This document shows, in pieces, positions 1 through 7,041 of a stretch of DNA of 17,085 bases. The notes beneath the pieces were generated by a model. The model was not told the DNA's origin, did no database searches, and saw only the letters and a list, made by a program, of their open reading frames with translations. Origin of the DNA: an uncultured Clostridia bacterium (lineage in GTDB: Bacteria; Bacillota; Clostridia; Oscillospirales; CAG-272); contig CALEJO010000106.1 in assembly GCA_937898155.1 (NCBI GenBank), forward strand, positions 1-17,085, given 5' to 3'. The stretch's first letter is position 1, and each line of letters starts with the position of its first letter. A program made the position numbers and the translations under genes.

Positions 1-1183
1 GCATGCCGTCCTCCTCGATGTGCGCGACGTAGACTTCTTTGCTTAGGGCGTAGTTATTTCCATAGGTTGTCATGCAAATCAGCATCGTATCGTCTACTAC
101 GTATAGACCATAACTTTCCCGAAGATACATTTCGGGATTATCATAGATACATTTCGCGTCTGTCCCGTCCCATTTGATCCGGAAAATCTTCCCGTGGGAC
201 CAGTTTGTTTTGTTCAACGCCTCATCATAAAAGTTTTCATATTGAATCCCGTAGTAAATATAATCCGCATCGACATAGAAAATATTCCCATTTTCTCCGC
301 CGCAAACCTCCGGTGGAACAATGAGTTCTTCATTCGTCTCGATATCATAAATATGAAGTCCGTTCCAAATAATCTCGCCGCTTGCCGTCACTTGTCTGAA
401 TGATGCCGCTTTGCTTCCGTAGCATCTGGAATTTGTGCATGTTCTATGAAGCGCATTCGCTTGTTCGCTCGTCGCCCGATAATCGCTCAAATCCAAGTTG
501 GCTTCACCAAAGCCCTGATCTGTCCAAAAATACATCCGATCGTTATAGAAAAATTCTGGTGTCGATATAATTTTGGGATATCCCTGTTCGGCGGAAAGAT
601 TTCGCATTTCTTTCGTTTCAAGGTCGTAGCGAAGAAGCATCATCCAACCGTCACTTTTATTTTCATAAAAATACATATATCGGTCATAGGTTGGCGTGCC
701 AAAAATATTTGATTTCAGTTTATATTCCATGCGGATATCCGTGCCATCGAATTTGCACGACAGGATTGCGGGATTCAATTCGCCTGTCGCCGGGTCTTGC
801 CAAAATGAAATTTGATAGTAAATGCGGTCTTGATAAATGTGTGTAGAATATACAAAGCCCAAATTGATTGAATATGAAGTGCAACTGCCATAGTTATGCT
901 CGCAAAGGGGATCAAAGCAAAGATGATATCCCTTGCCATCCGCTTTGCTGTAATAAGCAGAAAAATCATTTCTGTAATAGGAAGTAAAGAGGACGCGACT
1001 TTTGGTTTCGTAAAAAAAAGGACTTTGTATTGCATAAACCAGCTGATTTTGTAGAGAAATTTCAGAAGAATCTGACGAGGTTTCCGTCGGAACGGGTATG
1101 GATGTCGTTCCTGTGGGTGTTGTCCCGCAGGAGACGAGGAGAAAAACGAATAAAGCGAGAAGAATGGCAAGTAATTTCTTCAT
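1..1183 (-). CDS. Lipoprotein of the CFDPLC-motif family, 3' end cut by window edge
   Basis: The first 394 codons are open with no stop, and the gene continues beyond the left edge. The start ATG is preceded by AGAGG at 1188-1194 and by a promoter. Residues 1-19 form a lipoprotein signal (basic MKK, hydrophobic stretch, lipobox LVSC with Cys19), so the product should be anchored on the outer face of the cytoplasmic membrane. A Ser/Thr-rich linker (about 21-45) leads into a Tyr/Phe/Asp-rich region with repeated beta-strand-like motifs (YYSKADG, FDGTDIR, RYDLETKEM, RIKWDGTDA) that suggest a beta-propeller, as in DUF5050-like proteins. Residues 89-101 contain C-x4-C-x-H-x4-C, a possible metal site. 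It is clearly a paralogue of the lipoprotein at 9521-10816, with shared motifs in the same order. The gene looks AT-richer than its neighbours. I do not know the function; a surface sensor or binding protein is a guess. Confidence 0.88.
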   Translation of the reverse strand, partial: MKKLLAILLALFVFLLVSCGTTPTGTTSIPVPTETSSDSSEISLQNQLVYAIQSPFFYETKSRVLFTSYYRNDFSAYYSKADGKGYHLCFDPLCEHNYGSCTSYSINLGFVYSTHIYQDRIYYQISFWQDPATGELNPAILSCKFDGTDIRMEYKLKSNIFGTPTYDRYMYFYENKSDGWMMLLRYDLETKEMRNLSAEQGYPKIISTPEFFYNDRMYFWTDQGFGEANLDLSDYRATSEQANALHRTCTNSRCYGSKAASFRQVTASGEIIWNGLHIYDIETNEELIVPPEVCGGENGNIFYVDADYIYYGIQYENFYDEALNKTNWSHGKIFRIKWDGTDAKCIYDNPEMYLRESYGLYVVDDTMLICMTTYGNNYALSKEVYVAHIEEDGM

Positions 1184-1216
1184 GAGCAACCTCTTTCTTT
1201 ATATTGATTCAAATTC

Positions 1217-1245
1217 AGTTTATCAGAGAAATAAAAATAAGTCAA
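1217..1245 (-). promoter_or_regulatory. Promoter of the left lipoprotein gene
   Basis: On the minus strand there is TTGACT (1240-1245), a 17-base spacer and TAAACT (1217-1222), about 33 bases upstream of the start codon. The -10 box matches consensus at 4 of 6 positions. The -35 box lies inside the left arm of the inverted repeat 1239-1257/1410-1428. Confidence 0.55.
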
Positions 1246-1428
1246 GCGGCGAGAGCCATTCGTTCATGATGCCATTATTTGAAAAGTGAGATCATTACGG
1301 ATAGAATGTGAGATTTCCATCCCAACATCCACCGTTGCTTGTAATGATACAACCAGTAATAATTTTTTCGTTTTCATTTTTGCTTCCAATTTGTTATATT
1401 TATTTTTTCGGCTCCCGCCGCTTGACTT
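1239..1428. repeat. 19-base inverted repeat pair flanking a 152-base intergenic stretch
   Basis: The arms 1239-1257 and 1410-1428 are reverse complements over 19 bases with one mismatch (shared core GCCGCTTGACTT). Both arms end abruptly and no target-site duplication was found just outside them. The enclosed AT-rich stretch has no convincing gene. The pair could be the ends of a small non-autonomous element (MITE-like), a duplicated promoter segment, or binding sites for one regulator. Confidence 0.5.
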
Positions 1429-1710
1429 CAATCATATGCAAAGTTCCCTTCAAAAAATGGGAGAAACTATATGGTTTTTATTGTGAGATTTTTGGGCATA
1501 CTTCACCCTTCGCGCGTCAGCGCGAAACCGTTTTGCGGAATTCGCTTTCTCTCGGAATTGACTTTCTTCCCGGTAGGAGAAAAAGCTGTCTATATAAACT
1601 ACACGTTTTTCAAAAACGCTACAAGATTTTGAAAAATTCACAAAATATCCGTAAAATGTTTACAATTCGTTCACAATTCGGCGCGGTTTCGCCGATTTCG
1701 GGGCAAAAAG
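1429..1710. other. Intergenic stretch without recognised gene
   Basis: This is an AT-rich region between the inverted repeat and the antiporter terminator. It contains a 7 bp hairpin at 1509-1526 (TTCGCGC/GCGCGAA, loop GTCA) without a following T-run, and a short palindrome near 1603-1618. A 16-codon ORF at 1436-1486 lacks a good ribosome binding site. No family-like peptide was seen in any frame. Confidence 0.4.
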
Positions 1711-1744
1711 AAAAAGCGCTTTCTCCGAGGAGAAGGCGCTTTTT
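1711..1744 (-). terminator. Intrinsic terminator of the antiporter gene
   Basis: A GC-containing hairpin (minus strand AAAAAGCGCCTTCTCC, loop, AGAAAGCGCTTTTT, with small mismatch) followed by T-rich sequence lies directly downstream of the antiporter stop codon. The flanking A and T runs would also let it work on the other strand. Confidence 0.8.
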
Positions 1745-1757
1745 GCTTTGAATCGAA

Positions 1758-3329
1758 TTATGCGTTCGTTTTTTTGCGGTCGAAGAGAGTGATGATCAGC
1801 GTGCCTGCCGCAAAGACGACGAGACCGGAGCCGATCGTGACGAGCGCGGCAATGCCATAAGAGACGCCCGTTGCCACGACGAAGCCGGAAATGATATAGG
1901 CGACAAAGTTGACCGCGGCGACAAAAAGCGCGTAAGGCAGCTGCGTTTTGACGTGGTCAATGTGGTTGCACTGCGCGCCGGAGCTCGCCATGATCGTGGT
2001 ATCGGAGATCGGGGAGACGTGGTCGCCGAACACGGAGCCGGCAAGGATCGCGGAAATCGCGAGGATCGTCGCGGGCGCGACACCCGTGCCGAGAATGCTG
2101 ACGGCAACGGGGATCAGAATCCCGAACGTGCCCCACGAGGTGCCCGTCGCAAAGCTGATCGCTGCGGCGGCAAGGAAGAAGATCGACGGGATCAACGCCG
2201 TGGCAAGACCGCCCTCCGCAAGCTGGCTCATGTTGTTTTCCACGAAGAGACGTGCGTCGAGGTAGCCGCCCTTGGCACCCATGATGCCGCTGAGCGTCCA
2301 CGCGAAGAGCAGGATCAGAATCGCAGGGACCATGGATTTGAAGCCGGTGGTGAGGTGGTCGATGCATTCCTTGAAAGACATTGCTTTCGTGGCAATATAG
2401 ACAATGAAAGTGATGATCAGCGCGATCACGGAGCCGACGCCGAGCGAGATGCCCGCGTCACAGTTCGAGAACGCTTCGATGACGTTTGCGGATTGAAGCT
2501 CCGCCGCCATGCCGCCGTCCCAGTCGTAGTAGAAGCCGTTATAGATCATGGAGCCGATGCAGCAGACGATCAAAATCACGATCGGCACCACGAGCTGCCA
2601 GACCTTGCCCGTTTTGCCGCTGTCATCGACATCGGTCGAGGGAAGCTCGGTCTCTCCCGAGAGGAGGTCGCCGGTCTCTTCGGCGATCTGCTCGTTTTTG
2701 CGCATTTTGCCGAAGTCGATGTGGAGAAGCGTATAGACGATCATCATGACGAGCGTGATGATCGCGTAAAGGTTGAACGGGATCGTCATAATGAACGTGA
2801 CGATCGCGTTATCGCTGTCGAGGAAGCCGCTGACCGCCGCCGCCCACGAGGAGATCGGCGCGATGATGCAGATCGGCGCCGCCGTCGCGTCGATGATATA
2901 CGCGAGCTTTGCGCGGCTGACCTTGAATTTGTCGGTGACGGGACGCATGACGGAGCCGACCGTCAGGCAGTTGAAATAGTCATCGACGAAGATCAGGCAT
3001 CCGAGTCCGATCGTGGAGAGCAGAGCACCCTTTTTCGATTTCAGACGGGACGACGCCCATTCGCCGTAAGCGCGGGAGCCGCCGGTCTGGTTGAGGATCA
3101 CGGCAAAGATGCCGAGCACGACGAGAAACACGAGGATGCCTCCGTTTTCGCCGAGTTTTTGCCCCATCAGCATAATAATATAGGAAAACGCGTTGAGAAT
3201 GTTGCCGTTCGTATAGAAGAGCGCACCGACGAGAATTCCGACGAAGAGAGAGGGATAGACCTTCTTCGTCACGAGCGCCAGCAGAATGGCAACGATGGCG
3301 GGCACGAATGCCCAAAAGGTTCCGGACAT
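1758..3329 (-). CDS. NhaC-family Na+/H+ antiporter-type transporter, predicted lysine transporter (LysW type)
   Basis: A 523-residue polytopic membrane protein with about a dozen hydrophobic segments from the N-terminus (FVPAIVAILLALV) to near the C-terminus. Family-typical motifs of the NhaC/PF03553 group are visible: FVDDYFNCLTVG, the stretch DATAAPICIIAPISSW, GTSWGTFGILIPVA and GSVFGDHVSPISDTTIMAS. The length fits the family. A strong AAGGAG lies just upstream of the ATG, which fixes the start. Some relatives exchange Na+ for H+ and others carry organic solutes such as malate/lactate or amino acids. The lysine riboswitch in its leader points to lysine import; this substrate is an inference from regulation, not from the protein sequence. 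The gene is monocistronic: its own promoter lies upstream of the riboswitch and a terminator follows the stop. Lysine should switch expression off. Confidence 0.93.
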   Translation of the reverse strand: MSGTFWAFVPAIVAILLALVTKKVYPSLFVGILVGALFYTNGNILNAFSYIIMLMGQKLGENGGILVFLVVLGIFAVILNQTGGSRAYGEWASSRLKSKKGALLSTIGLGCLIFVDDYFNCLTVGSVMRPVTDKFKVSRAKLAYIIDATAAPICIIAPISSWAAAVSGFLDSDNAIVTFIMTIPFNLYAIITLVMMIVYTLLHIDFGKMRKNEQIAEETGDLLSGETELPSTDVDDSGKTGKVWQLVVPIVILIVCCIGSMIYNGFYYDWDGGMAAELQSANVIEAFSNCDAGISLGVGSVIALIITFIVYIATKAMSFKECIDHLTTGFKSMVPAILILLFAWTLSGIMGAKGGYLDARLFVENNMSQLAEGGLATALIPSIFFLAAAAISFATGTSWGTFGILIPVAVSILGTGVAPATILAISAILAGSVFGDHVSPISDTTIMASSGAQCNHIDHVKTQLPYALFVAAVNFVAYIISGFVVATGVSYGIAALVTIGSGLVVFAAGTLIITLFDRKKTNA

Positions 3330-3390
3330 GACAAATCTCCTTTTCTGTTATTTTTACGGCAGACCGGGCGATATGCCCACGCAAAGAAAC

Positions 3391-3418
3391 AAAAAAGCCG
3401 ACGCAAAATGCATCGGCT
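3391..3418 (-). terminator. Riboswitch-controlled terminator in the antiporter leader
   Basis: On the minus strand, AGCCGATGCA and TGCGTCGGCT pair over 10 bp (one G-T) around a 3-base loop, followed by six Ts, about 60 bases before the antiporter start codon. The competing fold uses TATCGG from the 3' side of aptamer helix P1 to pair with CCGATG of this terminator, with an inner CTGAG/CTCAG hairpin between them. The two folds exclude each other, as expected of a transcription-attenuating OFF switch. Confidence 0.9.
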
Positions 3419-3445
3419 CTGAGTTTCAAATCTCAGGAGTTGTTC

Positions 3446-3610
3446 CGATAGCACTCCGCATTTCATTGCGACAGTCATACGAATCTTTTCCGTATGCCCA
3501 ACCGCGCACGTCGCCAAACGTGCCGTTTCGGCGGAAATCCCTTTCTTTTTCCCTCAGCGATCTTGGCGGATCTTCGGAAAAATACTGATGAGTTCCGCGC
3601 CTCTATCTTC
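3446..3610 (-). promoter_or_regulatory. Lysine riboswitch (L box) aptamer
   Basis: Read on the minus strand, the conserved L-box blocks occur in order: AGATAGAGGCGC (5' side of P1), an AGTA segment, GCTGAGGGAAAAAG, AAAGGGA, CGCCGAAACGG, GGTTGGGCATACGGAA with its hairpin partner CGTATGACTGTC, and GTGCTATC (3' side of P1). GATAG pairs with CTATC to close the junction. An RNA of this class binds lysine and, in Bacillota, usually stops transcription of lysine synthesis or transport genes. Here it precedes an NhaC-type transporter with a terminator between them. Recognition is from the conserved sequence blocks; no covariance model was run. Confidence 0.92.
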
Positions 3611-3667
3611 CGGTAAACCATAAAGAACGAAACAGGGGGGTTTTGAGTCCCTCGTTTCATTTCTTGC

Positions 3668-3696
3668 AGTATAACACGGTTTTTCCGAAATTGCAA
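3668..3696 (-). promoter_or_regulatory. Promoter of the riboswitch-antiporter transcript
   Basis: On the minus strand: TTGCAA (3691-3696), a 17-base spacer and TATACT (3668-3673). The predicted transcript starts near 3661, about 50 bases before the aptamer. It begins with a hairpin (GAAAC-AGGG pairing with CCCT-GTTTC, about 3626-3659). Confidence 0.75.
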
Positions 3697-3863
3697 GAGG
3701 TTTTTTCAAAAAAATTCATAAAAAGATAACATTTTCTCCTTTTTCGCAAGAAGATGCAAGGGAGGCGGCGTTTTGTCAGCGGGCGCGGAGAGCGCGATGA
3801 ATAAAAATGCAAAAAAGCGGAATAAAGCGGATGCGCGCCGTCAGCGGCGGAGAGAAAATCATC

Positions 3864-3891
3864 TTGACAAAACGGCAAATATGTTTATAAT
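3864..3891 (+). promoter_or_regulatory. Promoter of the surface-protein gene
   Basis: Perfect consensus boxes TTGACA (3864-3869) and TATAAT (3886-3891) with a 16-base spacer. Transcription should start near 3898, so the open frame upstream of 4025 cannot be the N-terminus of the protein. Confidence 0.85.
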
Positions 3892-3897
3892 GAATAT

Positions 3898-4024
3898 TGT
3901 AAAATACCCGAGATATCGCTTGGGCTCGCAAAGGGGCACGATCGGTATCCGGCGCGGATCGGAACGGGCTATGTTTTGGCGATATCGCGCTTCGATCGAG
4001 TCTCAAAAAAGGAAGGATTGCAAC
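3898..4024 (+). other. Structured 5' leader of the surface-protein mRNA
   Basis: About 125 bases separate the promoter from the start codon. GATATCGC at 3912-3919 is the exact complement of GCGATATC at 3979-3986, giving a long-range stem that encloses about 60 bases. Within that there is a possible ATCC/GGAT hairpin. The ribosome binding site GGAAGGA (4011-4017) follows. It does not match any riboswitch class I can recall. Confidence 0.35.
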
Positions 4025-6250
4025 ATGAAAAAGGTATTGGCATTTGCACTCGCGTTTATGATGTGCTTCCTCGTTCTCGGCACCTATGGTTTTGAGGATG
4101 TCTGCACAGACCCGTGCTGTCATCACGACCATGCCGTGCACGCGGATGGGGGAAATACGGACGGAATTTATATGAAGGACGTGACTTCGACGTATAGTTC
4201 CTCCACGAAAAAGCTGACCGTTCGGCTCACGATCGGCCTGCAGTCCGGAGCGTCCAAAGTCAAAGGCGGCACTCTCAAATTCTCCGTGAATTCCAGCGCG
4301 CTCAGCAAACCTACCGTTGCTGCGGGCAGCAATCTGTTCGGCGAACTTTTGGGAACGACGAATCCCCGCGTGACGATCGGTGTGACAGACACCACTTTGA
4401 CCGATACGGTGGAGATCAAGGTCGAAAGCGATACAACTCCGCTTCTGTCCGGCGGCACGATCATTTTGGAATTTGAGGTGGACGAGAGTCGTCTCACCAT
4501 TCCCGCGTTGCGCAGCGTGAAAATTCTGGGCTTCGGCTCTGTGACGAGTCTCGAAGACGACGCGATCCCGTTTGATCCCAATGCCTGCGAATATCCGATC
4601 TATATCTGCGAGCACCGTCAAACGACAAAGCGCATGAATCCCGATACGACGTGTTCTACGCCCGGCGTGGAAGAGACGGTTTGCCTCCTTTGCGACGGCG
4701 TTCTCTCCCGTAGAGACGTGATGCCTGACAATAAGCATGAATACGATCTGACGAAGCCGCTGAAATGGCTCGTCGAGCCGACCTGCACGACCGCGGGACA
4801 GGGGCAGTTCAAATGCACCCGTTGCGGCACGCATTATGAATATCTCACGGTTCCGGCGAAGGGCCATCAGCTCGGCGAACGGTATCTGAAAAACGGCGTA
4901 TATTATCAGAAATGCTCGGTTTGCGAGATGGAAGTTTATGCGGTCAACCAGTGCACGCACGACGCGAAAAATTATACGATGACCGGTGTGAAAACGGCTT
5001 CCACCTGCACGACCAAGGGCGTTGGCATTTATGTTTGCCCGGTCTGCGGCGCAGCCGAGGAACGCGAGCTTCCGCTCGCGGATCACACGGTGACAAATTG
5101 GACCGTGACGACGCCCGCGACCTGCACGGCGGACGGCGTGAAGACCGGCACCTGCTCGGTCTGCCACGCGACGGTCACTGCCGTCGCCGCAAAAACAGGA
5201 CATACTTACGGCGATTGGGTTTTGACGACGCCCGCGACCTGCACGACGGACGGCGTGGAAACGCATACCTGCTCCGCTTGTCACGCCACCGAAACGAGAG
5301 CGGTTGCCAAATCGGGACATAACTATTCCGCGTGGATGACGACGACGGCTCCGACCTGCACCGCGGCGGGAACGCAAGCCCGCGTCTGCGAGTATTGCGG
5401 AGACAGGCAAGAACAGATTTTGCCCATGGTCGCGCATACCTACGGTGAATGGGCCGTGTCGAAGCCCGCGACCTGCTCCGCCGTCGGACAGGAGATCCGC
5501 CATTGCGTGAATTGCTCTGCCTCGGAAACGAGAACCGCCGAGATCAATCCCGATGCGCACACCTACGGCGAATGGACGGTCGAAGTTCTTCGCACCTGCC
5601 TTGCGGACGGTCTGCAAAAGCGCGTTTGCAAGGACTGCGGCAAAGAGGAAACCAAAGTCGATGCCTGCCTCGGACATCAGTTCGGGCCGACGATGATGGA
5701 AGGCAATGTGGCGGCGAAAATGTGTAGCGTCTGCGGCTACCGCGAGGAAGTCGAAACGCTGAAAAAAGGCAAAATGAAGACGCTGACGAATTCGCTCGCG
5801 TCCCTCGTCGTGTCCGGCGCGACCGCGGAGCAAGAACTCCTCTTTACGTTTGAGGATATGCCGACGGACATGGCGACCTATTACAAACAGTATCTGACGT
5901 TTGAAAGCGCCTATGTCTATTCGATCACCTCCGGCAGCGAAGCGCTCACCATGAGCGAAGAGATGACGCTGAAACTGATGCTCGACGATTCGCTGGAAGA
6001 CAGCGCGGTCAGCCTGACGATGCTGAAAGACAACAGTGTTTATCCCGTCGAATGTTCGAGAAAGGGACAAACGTTGACGATCGACGGCGAAGCCATTACC
6101 GGGGCAGACGCGATCTTCGTGATCAAGGACGAGACGGAAAAATCCAATCTTGTGCTTCCGCTCGTGATCGTGGGAATTACGGTCGTCGGTGCTGGTGTTG
6201 CGCTCTATTTCGTTCTTTCCAACAGCAAGAAAAAGGAAAGCTCGTTTTAA
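4025..6250 (+). CDS. Exported membrane-anchored surface protein with Cys/His-rich tandem repeats
   Basis: The 741-residue start at MKKVLAF is chosen because GGAAGGA precedes it and a consensus promoter lies between it and all earlier in-frame starts. Layout: signal peptide (1 to about 24); short Cys/His cluster (C27, C31, C32, H33, H34, H36); beta-rich domain (about 45-195), possibly cohesin- or Ig-like; repeat array (about 195-575) with ten CxxC pairs; a second beta-rich region (about 580-703); a transmembrane helix (about 709-731); and a short basic cytoplasmic tail (KKK). In the central array the unit C-x9-CxxC-x12-H recurs every 39 residues and usually carries PATC, CSxC and HTYGEW. Such repeats are, as I recall, common in surface proteins of gut Clostridia, with unknown function. 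The cysteines could bind zinc or form disulfides. No LPXTG motif is present. The gene is monocistronic, with its own promoter and terminator. Confidence 0.88.
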   Translation: MKKVLAFALAFMMCFLVLGTYGFEDVCTDPCCHHDHAVHADGGNTDGIYMKDVTSTYSSSTKKLTVRLTIGLQSGASKVKGGTLKFSVNSSALSKPTVAAGSNLFGELLGTTNPRVTIGVTDTTLTDTVEIKVESDTTPLLSGGTIILEFEVDESRLTIPALRSVKILGFGSVTSLEDDAIPFDPNACEYPIYICEHRQTTKRMNPDTTCSTPGVEETVCLLCDGVLSRRDVMPDNKHEYDLTKPLKWLVEPTCTTAGQGQFKCTRCGTHYEYLTVPAKGHQLGERYLKNGVYYQKCSVCEMEVYAVNQCTHDAKNYTMTGVKTASTCTTKGVGIYVCPVCGAAEERELPLADHTVTNWTVTTPATCTADGVKTGTCSVCHATVTAVAAKTGHTYGDWVLTTPATCTTDGVETHTCSACHATETRAVAKSGHNYSAWMTTTAPTCTAAGTQARVCEYCGDRQEQILPMVAHTYGEWAVSKPATCSAVGQEIRHCVNCSASETRTAEINPDAHTYGEWTVEVLRTCLADGLQKRVCKDCGKEETKVDACLGHQFGPTMMEGNVAAKMCSVCGYREEVETLKKGKMKTLTNSLASLVVSGATAEQELLFTFEDMPTDMATYYKQYLTFESAYVYSITSGSEALTMSEEMTLKLMLDDSLEDSAVSLTMLKDNSVYPVECSRKGQTLTIDGEAITGADAIFVIKDETEKSNLVLPLVIVGITVVGAGVALYFVLSNSKKKESSF
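4988..5668 (+). repeat. Coding tandem repeats, 117-base (39-codon) period
   Basis: CxxC pairs at residues 338, 377, 416, 455 and 494 are exactly 39 residues apart; the next, at 535, is 41 further. At DNA level the core CCCGCGACCTGC occurs three times (near 5115, 5232 and 5467). The units starting near 5108 and 5225 are nearly identical around this core, which suggests recent unit duplication. The unit number is therefore likely to vary between strains. Confidence 0.85.
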
Positions 6251-6262
6251 TTGAAAACCGGA

Positions 6263-6291
6263 AAGCGGGGTGTGAATCACCCCGCTTTTTT
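6263..6291 (+). terminator. Terminator of the surface-protein gene
   Basis: AAGCGGGGTG and CACCCCGCTT form a perfect 10 bp stem with a 5-base loop, followed by a T-run, 13 bases after the stop codon. Confidence 0.93.
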
Positions 6292-6337
6292 GCGCTTTGG
6301 GTGGCTTTGCCGTTCAAAAGAGGATCGGCGTTGCACG

Positions 6338-6571
6338 AGGTATCATCTGTTTTTCAAATTCAGAATCAGTCGAAAATTCAACCTGCGTTTCCCCGTCGCG
6401 CTTGTTTGTCGCGCGTTCGAGAACCATTCTCTGCATGATCTTGTGGGGAAACGAGCATCTCAGGTGGAAGCGGTGATGGAAATGATCAACAGCGGCGTCA
6501 CGGGAGAGCTGGTAAACGTCGAGGATGGCGATACAAAGGTCGTCATCAAGGTGGAGGACTATGAAAGCTGA
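6338..6571 (+). pseudogene. 5'-truncated fragment resembling the C-terminus of a SHOCT/YvlB-type small protein
   Basis: The frame is open back to 6251 but has no ATG before 6476 and no ribosome binding site at its beginning; its upstream part overlaps the preceding terminator. From about 6374 the translation looks like the end of small SHOCT-like or YvlB/DUF4097-neighbour proteins: a basic beta strand (KFNLRFPVALV), then a helix (QVEAVMEMINSG), then the ending GELVNVEDGDTKVVIKVE. I compare this with the LVDVEDGD-x-V-x-I-x-VE endings I recall. The N-terminal half of such a protein is missing, so a decayed gene is most likely. A 31-residue peptide starting at 6476 (upstream AGGTGG) is an alternative. 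It overlaps the next gene by 11 bases, as in a former translationally coupled pair. Confidence 0.5.
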
Positions 6572-6860
6572 AATCAATCACGGAGGAAAAACGGAAGAGA
6601 TCGTTTTTCCGGAAAATACCGTTTTCGTAAACTTCATGACGGAAAAATATAATATAATTTGTATGGACAATCATGACATCGCAAGCTTTTTCGGATTGGA
6701 TGCGATCCTATACGAAAGAGACTTCGGCGGTTTGCCCGCAAAGCTATATGCGTGGATTGACCGTGACGGAGCGCTTGCGGACGAAATCCGACACGCATAC
6801 GAAGGAATGGAGACGATCCATATTGAAGACGGCGATGCTTCGCTGAAAATCACCGTGTGA
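6561..6860 (+). CDS. Small hypothetical cytoplasmic protein, 99 aa
   Basis: Begins MKAEINHGGKTEE, with GGTGGAGG immediately upstream. The start overlaps the 3' end of the upstream fragment by 11 bases. There is no signal peptide and no transmembrane segment. Predicted-looking elements are N-terminal beta strands, a helix in the second half (ALADEIRHAYEG) and a C-terminal strand ending HIEDGDASLKITV. That ending echoes the upstream fragment (NVEDGDTKVVIKV), so the two may be distantly related or form a pair. The family is not recognised. No promoter of its own is evident, so it may have been expressed with the now broken upstream gene. A strong terminator follows 24 bases later, which supports a real transcription unit. 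Confidence 0.65.
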   Translation: MKAEINHGGKTEEIVFPENTVFVNFMTEKYNIICMDNHDIASFFGLDAILYERDFGGLPAKLYAWIDRDGALADEIRHAYEGMETIHIEDGDASLKITV

Positions 6861-6884
6861 CCGTCGCAACCAAAGAAAAAATGT

Positions 6885-6925
6885 CAGAAAAAGGCACCCA
6901 TCGGGTGCCTTTTTCTGTTTTTTTT
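6885..6925 (+). terminator. Strong terminator after the small hypothetical gene
   Basis: CAGAAAAAGGCACCC and its exact complement form a 15 bp stem around a 3-base loop (ATC), followed by eight Ts. The core GGCACCC/GGGTGCC recurs in the terminator at 10839-10864. Confidence 0.95.
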
Positions 6926-6948
6926 CCGAAGAAAAAACGGTTTTTCTG

Positions 6949-6977
6949 TTGATTCCGCTTTTGGTTTGATGTATAAT
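6949..6977 (+). promoter_or_regulatory. Promoter of pcrA
   Basis: TTGATT (6949-6954), a 17-base spacer and consensus TATAAT (6972-6977). The in-frame ATG at 6976 overlaps the -10 box, so it cannot be the start codon. Confidence 0.85.
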
Positions 6978-7041
6978 GGAAGAGGAAATTGGGGAGTCTG
7001 TGCTTTTTTCACGGATTCACCCGGAAACGGAAGGTAGCATC

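Noticed and set aside
194..712. Short plus-strand frames in the first 700 bases
   Set aside because: They are antisense to the partial lipoprotein gene, whose frame stays open across the whole region and matches its paralogue.
1509..1526. 7 bp hairpin considered as a terminator
   Set aside because: No T-run follows on either strand.
1953..3422. 489-codon plus-strand frame opposite the antiporter and its riboswitch
   Set aside because: Composition is dominated by Arg, Asp and His, and it is the mirror of a clear NhaC-type membrane protein.
4988..5668. Regularly spaced DNA repeats considered as a CRISPR array
   Set aside because: The period is 117 bases, the repeats are imperfect, in frame and explained by 39-residue protein units; no cas genes are nearby.
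3776..6280. 834-codon open frame on the minus strand opposite the surface-protein gene
   Set aside because: It is Arg/His/Phe-rich with no domain-like motif, lies wholly antisense to a gene with promoter, signal peptide, repeats and terminator, and arises from the codon bias of that gene.
6647..6660. TATAAT-like boxes as a promoter
   Set aside because: They lie inside the coding sequence of the 99-residue protein and no suitable -35 box is found at the right distance.
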